A DNA stretch of 64,000 bases from Sycobia sp. Sy_11 (GCA_018907035.1 JACCIC010000138.1:146501-210500), one strand, 5' to 3'. Numbered from the stretch's first letter, positions 12,953 through 26,295 are shown. Numbers and translations are program-made. Notes: generated from the sequence alone by a model not told the origin.

Positions 12953-13453
12953 TGTAAACACTAGTTTTTAGCAAGATTCTGAAAAAAAAAAACAAAACTT
13001 ATTCTATAATCTATTACAGAATAATTAGATTGATTGACTGAAAGCATTAATCAATTAATTAATTTTTTATAAAATCAAAATTTTTACCTGATACCATTAT
13101 TTACAAAACATGGAATTTCGTAGATCAATCGTTTTTTAAATAATAATTTTACATAAAATTTGATAAAACTCAAAAATGAATGATTTGAATAGTTAGGTTT
13201 ATTTTAGAATCTTAATAATACACAGTTCTTTCAAATTTAAAAATTCAAAAATTCAAACTTAAATCTGTCACGTAGCAAAGTAAAAGAATAACATCGTCGT
13301 TCTATAGATATACATGTACATATACATATTAGTATTCATTAGGAAAACCTAACTGCTTAAATGACGCTTGTTCATAAAAGATTCAAAAAGTTAAAATAAA
13401 ATCCCGATAATATTCGAAGCGTAGATCCTATATTAAAAGCCACAAGAACATTA

Positions 13454-13481
13454 GCGCCATTATTGTCTCGAACGCGCCATT
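13454..13481 (-). promoter_or_regulatory. Paired GCGCCATT boxes upstream of LIN54
   Basis: GCGCCATT occurs at 13454-13461 and again at 13474-13481, 20 bp apart, about 500 bp upstream of the LIN54 start codon and upstream of its probable 5' UTR exon. Read on the gene's strand they are AATGGCGC, which resembles E2F-type sites only loosely. The spacing of two helical turns suggests a promoter element; the function is inferred. Confidence 0.35.
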
Positions 13482-14052
13482 TTCCACGAAGCAAAAACTT
13501 GAATTCTATTTTCGAATTAAATAAATTACAAGGAAACACATATCCACTTATTCAATTAAAAACTTTCTACTTATAAAATAAAAAGTATTTATACTCGGTA
13601 GAAATATCAATTAGAACATTGAAGACTGAAATAAACTTAATAATCCAACTTAACCTAAAACTTGAAAGTTCATAATTGAGTACACTGCAGTGGAGTAAGA
13701 GAGAAAACGGAGTGAGAGAGGAATGCAATTACAGATGGGGCGGGGGACTCGAAATCCTCTTGCTTATTTTTATTTTTTTTCTTTGGAAAGCACTTTTCCT
13801 AAATTCTTATTTTTACCATTAAAAATTATATTAGAAAAATTTGACAATTTAAGAAAATGCTTTTAACCTCACCTTAAAATTGATTTCCTCAAAACTCTAA
13901 AAATTGTTCAAAATCACGCGCCCACCATTAGCGTCCCAAGGTGCACCACATCGTCCACATCGCACGCGCCGTGCCGTATAAACAGGCCCAAAAGTGTGTT
14001 ACTGAATGACTGGTTCTTGCGCTCTCTTTTTCCCTTTCTCTTTCTATCTTGC

Positions 14053-14055
<3 letters not shown>

Positions 14056-14115
<60 letters not shown>

Positions 14116-14118
14116 TTC
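14056..14118. repeat. (CT)n microsatellite
   Basis: CT run of about 60 bp with minor interruptions at the right end. It yields false Ser-Leu and Arg-Glu reading frames. Confidence 0.96.
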
Positions 14119-16589
14119 CATCAACACACATACGCAGTCACATGTAGCATGTGGGTAACTCTTTCTATCTTTTTCTCATTAGGCTTCTTTATACTGCTTT
14201 GCGTGCATAAGCCTTATAAGCGTTTAAAGCAGAAGGATTCACTTGCAATCGCTATATCAGAGAACACGTACATAACAGACTGTAAATTACAAGTGCACAA
14301 ATGAAACTTCATTCACATATGATCGAATACGCGCATAAATACACAATTTTCGGCAGCAACATTTCGCGCACTTTATCATTTTCGATTTCGCCATAGTTTC
14401 ACTCTTACGCGCGCATAGCCGAAAGCCACAAAGCCTCCGTATACGTGGAGTCACGAATCATGGCGTTACTCTTAACCAATCACAGTTGTTCTGTGCGTTC
14501 CTAAACACGGCGAACTCCCGCAAGAAGCCCGCAACTCGTAACCCGCAACTCTTCTTCCCATCTCACTTCTTATTGTATTATTGTATATGTTATTATGCAG
14601 CTGGTATACAGCAGTATGCAGATACAGTTATATATACACACTTTTATAGAAAAACGATCTTGCCTACTAAAATGATTTTTCACAGCAATGTTTTTATTAA
14701 GTTGAAAGTTATTTCACATTAAATCATCGTTGGGAACTTGATAAGGAATTATCACCTAATACAAAACTGGTGAGTGGTGGCGCGAATTTGAATCCGACTT
14801 TGTCGATCAATATTTAGAAACTTCAACCAAATCTTAAATTTTCGTAAATATGCAAAGATATGAGGCTTTACAGATGACAGAATCGTATATTCGAAATGCG
14901 CTTACACTGCACTAGTGACTTACACCAGCTTACACACATTCATAATGCATATTTGCATTGCGATTGCACTGAGTTTTGCACCCTTAATCCCGATGTTGCC
15001 TTTGCGCTTTAGAGAACTGTGCACAGCGTTGCCAGATTTAATTCGAAATTTCAATCGAATATCATTTATTTTTACAGTTTAATGTTGAAAAAATAATATT
15101 AATATTAGCATTAATTAAGTCGAACCTGCTCGAATATAAATACAATATAAAGAAATTAATGTTGAAGCGTGAATGAAAACCATATGATGTTTATTTATCG
15201 AGCTGCTTAAAATTATTAATAAAGTATTTTTAGCTAGTTTTAGCTTTAATTTTGGCCTAGGTTATGTAAAAGATTAAAATCAAATTCAGTTTAAACTTAA
15301 AAAAACATTTTCCAAATATTTAAATATAATTTTAAACATTTATAATATGCAAATCAAAATAAAATAAAGCAAAGAATATAAATATATATTTAATTATATA
15401 TAGAAATTAATTAATGTATATATATATATATATAAATGGTAGATAAAAATAGATCATCAGGATTTCTGACCACCTTTTGACCGACTAAATATATATAAGC
15501 AGATAAGCTGATATAAGCTGATGTATATGCAACCATCAGATGTAATGCAACTTGTTGTAAGTGATTTGTAAAAGTAACTGTAAATTTGTATTGTAGATTA
15601 CTGTACCTGTAGAAAGAAAATACATAAATAATGAACTAATCATAGCTTATATCAGTTTATATCGAACAATTACCTATTGCTTTATTATTTTATTAAGTAC
15701 GTGGTACATATTATTAAAATTAGAACTTTTAATTAAATTAATCTCATCAAGAAGAGATAAAAAAACCCACAAATCTAAATTTGATAAATATGTCAATTAA
15801 TGCAACACGTCTATTATAATAAGTTTTCATACTATTTTTTCGTAATGACGACGTGTTACTTTAATAGTTAAACATTAGTTTAAAAATACATTTTATAGTA
15901 TTTCTGTAATTCGTTTGAGTAAAAATGGATAATCAACTTGAAAGTAACTTAGTTTTCAACACATCTCATAAAAAATATTGACTCTAATATATAATCATTT
16001 ATTATAAGTTTATTATAGAATGTGTCTGTTTATTTGCTGCATTAACATATCGTTTAATAAAGCTATCTGTGACCTATTTCTAGTTATATATTAACAGATA
16101 ATATTAATAAAATTAATTATAAATTCAATATTATTCATTAAATTATTTCAGATTTTTCTGCATTTGGCACTTGGAACCATAGTGATTATGGAATTGTTAT
16201 GCACTTAAAATATAAATGTGAAAAATAAAAGTGTTTATAATATATTCAGAAAAAAAATACAAACATCCTTAATGTGTTTATTAATTTTTTTTTATAAATT
16301 GAACTTCATCTCCTCCAATCCAACTTGCATGTACATGAAAAGTATACGATACAGATACAAACCTGTACAAACATACATGCGTCCATCGCGCGTGCAGTCT
16401 GCGAGAGGCTGTGAAGTGTGATCTAACCAAAAAAAGTGGTCACTCATTGCGCGAGAGTGGCGGGGTTACGTTACGCGTACGATCCAGGATATCCAGGTAT
16501 AAACCGACGATTGAGTTGTTCTAAGTTTTTAATCTATTCTAAGATTAGTAGTCTTATATAGTCGTTGATAAATTAGTAGGTAGGCAAAG

Positions 16590-18487
16590 ATGGTTGTCAC
16601 CATGGCCTCGGCGATGCGTCAACAGCTCGTAAATTTAGCCCATTCCGGCGGCTCTCACAAGGATCAGGCCGAAAAGTAATTTCGCTAATTTCTATGATTT
16701 GTCTAAGAATTGCGAGAAATCACAAAAATTAAAATGAGTTATTTTACAGGTACAGATCTTTTCTAGATTCAATACTCAAGTCCTCTGGTGACGAACTTGC
16801 CGACACTTTAAAAGTTTTTATTGAAGCAAGTACGTAAATTCTTTAATGTTTATTTATGAAAATGAATATTATCGAAAATGATTATATTAAGTAAGTTTCT
16901 TTTCAGTTGTTAATGAGAATGTTAGTTTAGTTATATCCAGGCAAGTGTTGACAGATGTAAGTAATCGATTACAGTTGTTACCAGATGAAATTTCAAAAGC
17001 AGTATCCCATTACACATTGGATAAAGTATTTATAGAATTTATTTATTATGGTATACTTTCAATAACGTATTAGGAACTACTAAATTAAATTTTATTTTGT
17101 GTTATAGGTACAACCTAGGGTAATTTCATTTGAAGAACAAGTAGCTAGTATTAGGCAACATTTAGCTGACATTTATGAACGTAATCAGAATTGGCGTGAA
17201 GCAGCTAATGTTCTTGTTGGTATACCTCTAGAAACTGGCCAAAAGTAAGTGCACATTTTTTTAAAAGCTCATCAATGTTTTAACAATTAAATAATATTTC
17301 ATAGACAATACACAGTGGACTACAAACTTGATACATACCTCAAAATTGCTAGATTATATTTAGAGGATGATGATCCTATTCAAGCAGAAGCATTTATTAA
17401 CAGAGCATCCTTATTACAAGTAATTAGTTTTAGTTAATGCTTAAATATTTTTATAATTTATTGAATAAAATTGTAATATAAAATTATAGCAAGAGTAATA
17501 TTTTTTTGAAATTGATACATAAAACAAAATTAACAAATAATATTTAATTTCATGATTAAACATGTTAACTATAAATTGAATAATTAGATTATTATGAGAA
17601 AAATTGTATGTTTTCAGGCAGAGTCAAAAAATGAACAACTACAAATTTATTACAAAGTTTGTTATGCAAGGGTATTAGACTATAGAAGAAAGTTTATTGA
17701 AGCAGCTCAAAGATATAATGAATTATCATATAGATCTATTATTCATGAAGATGAACGTATGACTGCACTTAGAAATGCTCTTATATGTACAGTACTTGCC
17801 TCAGCTGGCCAACAAAGGAGTCGTATGCTAGCTACATTATTCAAAGATGAACGCTGTCAACAGCTTCCAGCTTATTCAATATTAGAAAAAATGTATTTAG
17901 ATCGAATCATTCGACGTTCTGAACTTGAAGAATTTGAAGCTCTCTTACAACCTCATCAAAAAGCATGTACATCAGATGGACTTGGTTCAACTATACTTGA
18001 TCGAGCAGTTATAGAACATAATTTACTATCAGCAAGTAAACTTTATAATAACATTACTTTTGAAGAATTAGGATCATTGTTAGAGATTCCACCAAACAAA
18101 GCTGAAAAAATTGCTAGTCAGATGATAACTGAAGGAAGGATGAATGGTTATATTGATCAAATTGATTCTATTGTACACTTTGAAAGCAAGTAGATTTTAT
18201 AATTTTCTTGATTATTTAAAAAGAAACCTGTCATTTTCTTTTATATTAAATGTTTATTTCAAATTCAAAACTAAAAGTTCACTGTTTTATGTCTAAATAT
18301 TTAAAGTAACAATTATAAATTTAAATTACTTAAAATTATTTTATTATTTATAGCACGAGAAAGTTTGCCTACATGGGATAAACAAATTCAGTCTCTCTGT
18401 TATCAAGTGAATCAAATTATCGAAAAAATTGCTCAAACAGAACCAGAATGGATAGCGCAAGCTATGGAGGATCAAATGGTGCATTAA
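16590..18487 (+). CDS. CSN4: COP9 signalosome complex subunit 4
   Basis: Seven coding exons: 16590-16675, 16750-16829, 16907-17025, 17108-17244, 17305-17419, 17618-18185 and 18354-18487. They join in frame to 412 residues; human CSN4 is 406. The protein is a scaffold subunit of the COP9 signalosome, which removes NEDD8 from cullins. The large sixth exon (from residue 180) carries the helical repeats and most of the PCI winged-helix domain, with family signatures [20 protein letters not shown] and [20 protein letters not shown]. The last exon holds the conserved [12 protein letters not shown] tail. The sixth intron starts with GC (GCAAGT) rather than GT; only that donor keeps the frame and the conserved FETRE join. 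A second in-frame ATG at 16602 has a better start context (CACCATGG). A poly(A) signal AATAAA lies at 18719-18724. Confidence 0.95.
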
Positions 18488-19335
18488 ATTTTTTAAGCAA
18501 TCAAATTTTTAAGTAATAATAAGATCTATGATTGTTCGACTGCAAACTTACATTTAAGGATCCAAGTGTAGTACATACCATCAGTGCCACTAACTTAAAA
18601 AACTAAGTTTATAATGTGAATACAATATTTATACCATGAATATAAAAACATTATCGTAAATTAAAAAAAAAAAAAAAAAAGATAAAACACTTGGAATGGG
18701 AAATCAGTTTCTTTTGTAAATAAATCGCTATTTCAAAAATCTCAATTATAATTTATTTTATTAACACAACTGTTAAAACAAAATCTATAAATTATTTCGT
18801 AAAATACTATGTGAATACAGACATCACTATAAAAATTAATAATCATATAAGAAATTTACATAAAAAAAATTGAATTTTAAGGCAAAACAAAACATACAGT
18901 TGTCAGGATTTTTAATTTTATTTATTTTCTTATGGATACTTTGATATTACTTTATCGTAGTTGTTATTATTGGTTTGATACTAAATTGAATTCAAAGATG
19001 ATACTGATGTCTTAATATTTATCAATATTGATATTTTTTACAGTCAATGCAGAACCTTTTTAAATCTTATATCAATAATAGTTTATTTGCGTCATATTTA
19101 TTCTATGTTTTACAATTTTAGTCCTGCAGACTGTTTAAACAAATGACAAACTGTCGTTTGAACAACATGTCTAAGTTCTGATGACCCTCAGAAGGGTAAA
19201 CTACCTACATTACATTACGAGTAATAACCATTATGATAATAATCAATCCAAAGCATGAAGTGTGACATGGTCATTACGTTGTAATTGTAATGAAGTATTT
19301 TTTCAAAAGGGTAAAATTCTCTTGGAATTTGAAAT
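18488..19335. other. Intergenic 3' flanks of convergent CSN4 and VDAC
   Basis: AT-rich 3' UTR-like sequence with an A-rich run near 18662-18680. An AATAAA at 18719-18724 (+) and TTTATT at 19082-19087 (the minus-strand AATAAA) are plausible poly(A) signals for CSN4 and VDAC respectively. Confidence 0.5.
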
Positions 19336-20063
19336 TTAAGCTTCCAGATCCAATGCCATACCAATCTTGTGGCCACCAGATCCAAAGTTCTTACCATCAA
19401 TGTTTGCAGAAAGAGTAAGAGTAACTCCTGCAACAAAAATGTTTTAATTTTTATTTTAATAATTTAATTTTTAACTAGCCAGAAAAAAATTCGTATTATA
19501 TTTCAATAAAAACTCAGTGAAGTAGGTAAAAGTAGAATAAATTAAGCTATTTTAGATTTACTATAAAAATCAATTAATTAAACACTACTTTAAAATGATT
19601 AATAATTATTTAATAAATATTCTTTTCAAACAGTGGGATATTTTAATTTAATTTATTACAACAATTTTAAAAAAATTAAAGCATATAAAGATTTTTTATT
19701 AGTCGCCTAATCCAGTAGGTCATACTGGAATTGAGATCTTTTCATCATGATCAATATCTACTTTAAAATTGATATTGCAAAGGCCTTCATTATTTCAATA
19801 ACATTTACTATAAAGTTTTTACTATCTTTTTCTAAAAAGTTACTTGAACATCTTGTTTTCTATCGGGCATGCAGTATATATTAAGATAATTTTATATTGG
19901 CTGTTTAAAATAGAAATTTGATACTATTCATTTTTAGAGAAAATTTGTAATTAATATTTTCTTTTGTATATAGTTATATACATATTATATTAATGGTTTC
20001 TACAGCTATAATCTACATTTTATACATAAGCTTGTACTTTATTTTTTAATAAATAAAAGAATT

Positions 20064-20124
<61 letters not shown>

Positions 20125-21478
20125 ATAATAATTTCACTATTAATATGTGGTAATTACAAAAGTTGAATGAGAAAAAATAATATAAAATAAAATTGAAAAG
20201 AATCGTCCAAAATAATAATTGTCTATAAAAATGAAATTTTACCTTAATTTATTAATAATTCTACAATATATAATTATATAATAAAATAACAATCTACATT
20301 ATTAAATAAATTAAGTTTCAATTCATATATAACATTATATTGTTTAAAATAAGAAATTGTTAAAGAAATGAATACAAACCACTGTGCAATTTTTGTTGGT
20401 ATCCCAAACCAACTTGAAGTTGAGAATTTATTTTAGCCCTCAAACTAGCATCAGAATCAAGATCGTATTTAGTACCAAGACCAAACTGTGTAACATTATT
20501 GCTTGAATTCCAGGCTAGACTAACAGCTCCTTCTAATCCTGGTTTAATCTTATGATAGATAGATCCTCCAAAATCACGACCATTGCCACTACAAAATTTT
20601 TTTAAGTTTATAATTGAATATCTTGAAATTAATTTTCCTATTTTTTATTGAATTTTAAAATAATCTTTAAATGGATATTATTATATTTTACATAACATAT
20701 ATTTTACATACATAATCAATGATATATTTGGTCTATACTTACACAGATGTGTGAATGTGAAAATCAGAATCAGTAAAGCCAAGAGCAAAATTGTTTTTGG
20801 TAAGTTTACTAGTTTGAGAATCAAAGCCAGCTTGATAACCAGCTAACCAACCTATATATTATTTAAGTATTAAAACATTTATATCATTACTAGCCTTTAT
20901 TATAAGCCAAAAGTAAATGTATTAAATTTAACCTTGATATCCTACAACTGCACTAGCATTGATTAAAGGACCTGCTGATAAGCTAAGATCAAAGTCTGCA
21001 GTAACAGCAACATTATCATGTTTGTATGTACTCTTCAGTTTACCAGTTTTGTTTCTAAATTATAAGTTGCAAAAATCAGCATTAATAAAATAATTCAAAT
21101 AATTAAATGAGTTGAATTTAATATTTTAAATATTTAAAAACAATATATTCTTATTTACCCAGTTTGTGGAGAAAAAGTAGAACTGTAACCTATAGAAAGA
21201 CCCTTAAGTGGTTTATCAGCAAGTGTGATATCAGCACCAAGTGTATTGTCTGTATTCCATTTTTCAACAAAAGTAAGGCCATATTCTTTGACTTTGTATT
21301 TACTTTCTAGACTACCAAATACTTTTCCTGTATCTTGATTGGATAGTCCACCTGAACTAAATTCTACACCAGACTGTGTTTTAGTCCTAACGTCAAGTTT
21401 AAAAAGGCCAAAGTGGTATCCTTTGCCAAAGACATCTCGAGCATTCTTTCCAAGATCACCATATGTAGGAGGAGACAT
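19336..21478 (-). CDS. VDAC: Voltage-dependent anion-selective channel (mitochondrial porin)
   Basis: Five coding exons on the minus strand: 21478-21159, 21054-20933, 20851-20743, 20588-20380 and 19427-19336. They give 283 residues, the standard VDAC length. The product is the 19-strand beta-barrel of the mitochondrial outer membrane that passes ATP, ADP and anions. The N-terminus ([20 protein letters not shown]) is the voltage-gating helix region. The eukaryotic porin signature region lies in the fourth exon ([20 protein letters not shown]), and the last exon gives the final strand with [13 protein letters not shown]. All five exons join without frame conflict. A 5' UTR intron ending just before the ATG is possible. 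The fourth intron (20379-19428) is the longest and holds a TA tract. A single copy is seen here. Confidence 0.96.
20066..20120. repeat. (TA)n microsatellite
   Basis: TA run of about 55 bp inside the last VDAC intron. Confidence 0.97.
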
Positions 21479-24400
21479 TTTCTATTACAGAATACAGTGA
21501 TAAGGATATGGAAATTGTAATGTAATAGATAATTTAGGCATAATAAATGAAGTTAATATAATAAGTTCATATATATCTAATTGTATGTTTTCACAAAAAT
21601 GTTTAATTTTCCTATTATATAATTATTTATCACAAAACTAATTGTATGCACTAAAAATCTGTTGTTTTCTTTTATAAAAGTTCTAAAAAGTATTAATAAG
21701 AAAACCGCATATAATATAACTATATTTTTGTCTATAAAGTATTAAATTTATTTATACATGAGAAATTATTTTTACATTAAAAAAAATTATTAATAAATAT
21801 ACTTAAAGAAAACAAACCGATGCAGGTGAAGCAATAAAAAATACAATGAAAGGAAGGATTGAGCGACAATCATGAGACACGAGACCTGTACGCACGAGAC
21901 CGAATGACCCGATTATTTAGCGATAACCTTCACACTATTTAATTAGTTGGACTCAAAAACATCGATTTAATTATATGTTGAATAATTGTTGATCGATTGT
22001 AATATAATTTTGAATTAATTCCTCTAAAGATGGTCCTAATCCATACCCTATTTGATATAATAATTCATTCTTTATAATAATTGTATTAATTTATTGTACT
22101 TCGTTACGGCATTAGTATTGAATAATCGCAATACTTGCCTCACCCCTTCCACGTGATTTATAACAAAAAAATATATAAGTACTACAAGAGCCTTGTATAT
22201 AATTTTACTGCACCGTAATGCCCGGGACCAGAAAGAGGCGGTATTGACCTGTGCGAGCTCCGCGAGTTATTACATAAGGCATAAATTACCAATTTACAGA
22301 GCAAACTAACCGGGCTTCCTAACCTCCATATTGGACGCCAGGCTCACGGAAGAACCGCGTTAACGGCAATTCATTATTTCCTAACGAATAAATAAAAACC
22401 CCGAATGTAGCATTACTACTTCGAATTTTTCAAGTAATCTACGTTCTATGAGGGAGGAGCCGTATCGACGGCAGACGACATTGAAGTTCATCAAGAGCAA
22501 AAGGGGAGAGCATGCCGGCAACGGCTTCTCAATAGTACAGGAGAACAGTGGACAACTCTCACGATATCTACATTTTAAGTTAAATTTTGTCGCTCCCGCT
22601 GGCGTGACTTGGATTTGGGCACGATTATGAACCGAACGAGCAGGCATCGTTATTGATTTTACAGGTTTACCTTATAGATATATATTTTTATTGAAAGTAC
22701 TCACGGCTGTATAAAAATTCCTTGCGACGCTGATGTATAGAAGGCTCGAGAGAGATTTTACACGAAGGTGTAAAAACTTTTTCGTTGAATTATTTTAAAT
22801 GTAGCACTTACAAGGTAGAAGAAGACCGCGTGCTTGCTAACTGGCTTGCTGCAAGAAACGACAAAGGGATTGATAGAGTGAGAGAGAGAGAGAGGGGGGC
22901 ACGCGCCACTGAAACTGAAACTCTGATTATATCCTCTCGTTCTGAGTTTCTGACTGAATCCAAAATCCGAATCCCAGAAACGACGCCTGAAGGCTGAAAG
23001 GCGGCCAGTAAGCGTAAGCCAGTTGCGTTCTGATGGGGGAGGAGGCCAGTGCAGTGCGCGTATCCGCGCCCTCAGGTACATGCGCCTGCGCAAAATTGAT
23101 CTGATCATGCGCACCGCGTGCCTCCCTAAAACGCCTAAAACTAATGTATATACTCTGTATAGGCCCCGACGCCCGCGCGCATTTTTATATTTTCCTGATG
23201 GAGTCTCGGAGTTCCGCCAGAGATCGACATTATACTGGTGAGCTACGTGCGCGATGAGTGACGAAAAGGAACCCCAATGTTACATCATTATGCGTGCAAT
23301 CGGAGGCATTGTAATTTATTGCTATTTAATCTCACTTTGTTATCTAAAATTTTTACGTGAATTCTATTTTATAAATCCTTCGTATTTTTATACTTCTTAT
23401 TTTATGATTTGCAATGAAAACTTGCGTAATTATAATTCGATTTTATTTTTTCAATATTTTTAAGATTTTATAAGGCTTTCCATTTAGTATATAAAAATAA
23501 AACGAAAGCAAATAAAAATAGCTTTAAGATATGTTTTTATTATTAATTCAATATTAGCATTAATTGTAAATATCCATAAACGTCAATTTTTATTTTTTAG
23601 TGCAGAATGTTCAGAATTCAAGAAGGATACTAACTTTTGTGTAGCATTTTCAAAAGCCATAAATTCACTTAAATGTTAATAAAAATATATGTAAAGTCAT
23701 ATAACTTTCTTGAACGAAAATAAGATAGTAGGTCTCAGTGTAATCATATATAAATAACTGCATAATTATATAATTTATACCAGATTTACAACATTGGATT
23801 TATCAAATTACACTAAAAGTTATTTAAAATAATCATCATTTTTTTTCTTAATTTGACACAAAGTTTCGCAATTTATATCATTCTTTTTAATACCATTATT
23901 CTAATTTTTGGGAGTAATAATTAAAAATTATTTTTATTATAAATTCTTTAAAAAGCTGTAAAAAACAAGTGAAATGTTATAAAAATCATATGTAATTAAC
24001 GATTATCGTAAGAAAATATTTACAAATACCTACAATTTTACAGACGAATGAATGTTAGCTATAATATAACTATATATAACAATATATAGCTTGGACATTT
24101 CTGAAGTATTTTAAAAATAAATTTAAGCTGTATATTTTTAGGATTATCTATATTTTTAAAGACTTGCTCGAGTAATTTAAAAACGAAATATATTTTTTTA
24201 TACAACTACGGCTTTTTGTATAAGTAAATGAAATTGACGACCTTTCCTTATAGAAATCTAAATAAATTTTACTGAAATATAATAAAAAGTTCACTGGATT
24301 TTAATAATTATATTTACAAAATAAAATTTCTAAAGAAAAACTAAACTTTATTGCAAAGAAATAACATAAGTTATTTAGATTTTGGCCTAAGTTAACTTTT

Positions 24401-24561
24401 GGGCGCATCGCTAGGGCGACAGGTGAGCCATACGTGAATTATTCAAAATATAAAGAAGAATGTATAATACTTTTAATTGGAATTTTATAAAATTTTTTTT
24501 ATAAGATTTAATTTTATATTTTTTATTGTCCTTAACTTTTAATTTTTTTCAGAAAACAATT

Positions 24562-24563
<2 letters not shown>

Positions 24564-24606
<43 letters not shown>
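24564..24606. repeat. (TA)n microsatellite
   Basis: TA run of about 43 bp just before the tandem 125 bp repeat. Confidence 0.95.
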
Positions 24607-24609
<3 letters not shown>

Positions 24610-24617
24610 CGTAACTT

Positions 24618-24860
24618 CACATTCGAGAAAAAAGAGTCAATTAGCAAATAATTCTAATTCTAAATATTTAAATAATTTTAATCTTAACATAATTAGTAAG
24701 TCAATAAGTGCAAAGTTTTTTTAATATTATTATGTATCAGAGCTGCGCATTCGAGAAAAAAAAGAGTCCATCAGTAAACCATTCTATTTCTCAGTATTTA
24801 AATCATTTTAATCTTAAAATAATTATAGCAAGTAAATAAATTGAAAGTTTCTTTAAAATT
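24618..24860 (+). repeat. Tandem direct repeat, two diverged copies
   Basis: Two copies with a period near 125 bp: about 24618-24728 and 24744-24860. Shared landmarks in order are CATTCGAGAAAAA, AGAGTC, ATTCTA, a TATTTAAAT-type word, ATTTTAATCTTAA and AAGTTT. Divergence is considerable, so the duplication is not recent. Confidence 0.75.
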
Positions 24861-25240
24861 AAGACATATACTCATACCATATATATATAGACTGCTTTTA
24901 AAATAGTCTCTATTATATTTACTACAAAAACAATGAATAAGGGACAGTTTTCAATGGTAGCATCTTAAATAGCATGAGTTGTACAGCAATGAATCTCTAT
25001 CTTCTGTTTGACAACCATATATTTTACAGAATTATGGAATAACACTATTAAAACCACGCAAACTTCATCTGTATCTACATAGGAGGAGTCGAAACGTGGG
25101 CAAGCTAAGCGGTGCGTCGTTATATACATATATATATACGCATTATGTACAGACTGGCCGTTAAACTTTTGGACGCTTCTGTACTCTTCTCGACGACGGA
25201 GCCAAGGAGCCAAAAATACAACGGCGTGCGCGCACCCCCC

Positions 25241-25275
<35 letters not shown>

Positions 25276-25304
25276 TGTAGTAGTAGTAGTAGTTGTAGTA
25301 GTAG
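25241..25304. repeat. (GCA)n(GTA)n trinucleotide repeat
   Basis: GCA run at 25241-25270 turning into an imperfect GTA run to 25304. It makes false poly-Ala, poly-Leu and poly-Cys frames. It lies upstream of the first SMYD-type gene and is not visibly part of a protein. Confidence 0.93.
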
Positions 25305-25437
25305 CGCGCGGCGGCTCGCGCAGCGTTTTCGAGCGACGACGAGCCCATTCGCAGGTGCTGGCGAGACGGATGTTATAGGCAACGCGTTATATGTTCTTGT
25401 AACGAAATTGCATCTACATATATACACACACACACAC

Positions 25438-25447
<10 letters not shown>

Positions 25448-25498
<51 letters not shown>
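25448..25498. repeat. (TA)n microsatellite
   Basis: TA run preceded by a short CA run near 25424-25437. Confidence 0.95.
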
Positions 25499-25499
<1 letters not shown>

Positions 25500-25666
25500 T
25501 AGAATCTAGATTTTACTATTGGCACCGCGGGCGGTTCTCGATGTAGCTTTGCATATATTTGTATATATAGCCGACATTGTAGTTTTACACCTGTTTCTTT
25601 TTGTTGTTGCCTATATATACATAGAAAAACAATAGCGTCGATAACGCTGCGCCGCAAATCGTCTCG

Positions 25667-25671
25667 TCAGT
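25667..25671 (+). promoter_or_regulatory. Possible initiator (TCAGT) of the first SMYD-type gene
   Basis: An arthropod-type initiator word TCAGT lies in a moderately GC-rich stretch about 200 bp upstream of the start codon at 25865. No TATA box is obvious. The word is short, so this is only a candidate start site. Confidence 0.25.
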
Positions 25672-25864
25672 CGATTTTGAAAAATCGAACGCGGCATTCA
25701 ACGCGGGGAGTGCAGGGCGCGTATGGAAATCGAATGAGGCTCGTCTCGCGATTTCAAGCGGCTTGAATTTTCCATTAGAGCGACCAAAACGAAGAAAAGT
25801 GCGTCATTTATTTCGCGCACAGCTGCATTGAGAGCGCCTCGACGGTCGGAAAAGTGCGATAAAT

Positions 25865-26080
25865 ATGTCGGATGCGAAAGCGGTGAGTTATATTGAAAGG
25901 CGTACATTTGCAACGCGCCATCGTCGCGTGCTAATTTGTTTGCAATTAAAACGCAGTCACTAATGAAGATAACTCGCTTCGCTGTACAGCGAAGTATCTA
26001 GAATATATGTATAAATTGTCTGTGAAAAGAAAAGTTATGTGTATATGTATAAGGAAGTGAAAAAGCAATTTCGTACTTTT

Positions 26081-26175
<95 letters not shown>

Positions 26176-26295
26176 CGAGATAAACAACAATTTTTTGGAT
26201 CGTGAACAGTAGAATTTAAAAAGTCTATATGCTATTGTCCGAATTATTTATCACAAGCTATGTAAGAAACACATTTCGAAAAATATTGCCATTCA

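Larger units (their letters stand above)
12953..16589. other. Intergenic region between divergent LIN54-like and CSN4 genes
   Basis: The LIN54 5' UTR and its likely core promoter (paired boxes near 13454-13481) lie on the left; a GC-richer CSN4 promoter at about 16370-16510 lies on the right. Between them are a CT microsatellite and AT-rich sequence without recognisable genes. Confidence 0.6.
21479..25864. other. Intergenic region between VDAC and the first SMYD-type gene
   Basis: The VDAC promoter/5' UTR lies near 21480-21910. A CpG-richer stretch at 22200-23250 has no recognisable protein and could hold promoters or non-coding exons. AT-rich sequence with a tandem 125 bp repeat (24618-24860), TA tracts, a GCA/GTA repeat and the SMYD promoter region follow. 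No protein gene is supported. Confidence 0.5.

Noticed and set aside
12953..12961. Upstream extension of LIN54 by three residues
   Set aside because: The codon at 12961 is GTG; the first ATG is at 12952.
13996..14304. Frame with a Ser-Leu run, and the opposite Arg-Glu frame
   Set aside because: Translation of a CT microsatellite; no domain and no splice context.
18191..18193. Stop codon ending CSN4 after the PCI exon
   Set aside because: The TAG lies inside the GC-AG intron; the next exon supplies the conserved C-terminus in frame.
22200..23250. CpG-richer stretch with several 60-120 codon frames
   Set aside because: No frame gives a recognisable protein or convincing splice partner; better read as promoter or non-coding sequence.
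24965..25439. Poly-Ala, poly-Leu, poly-Cys and poly-Tyr frames on both strands
   Set aside because: All derive from the GCA/GTA repeat; no supported gene around them.
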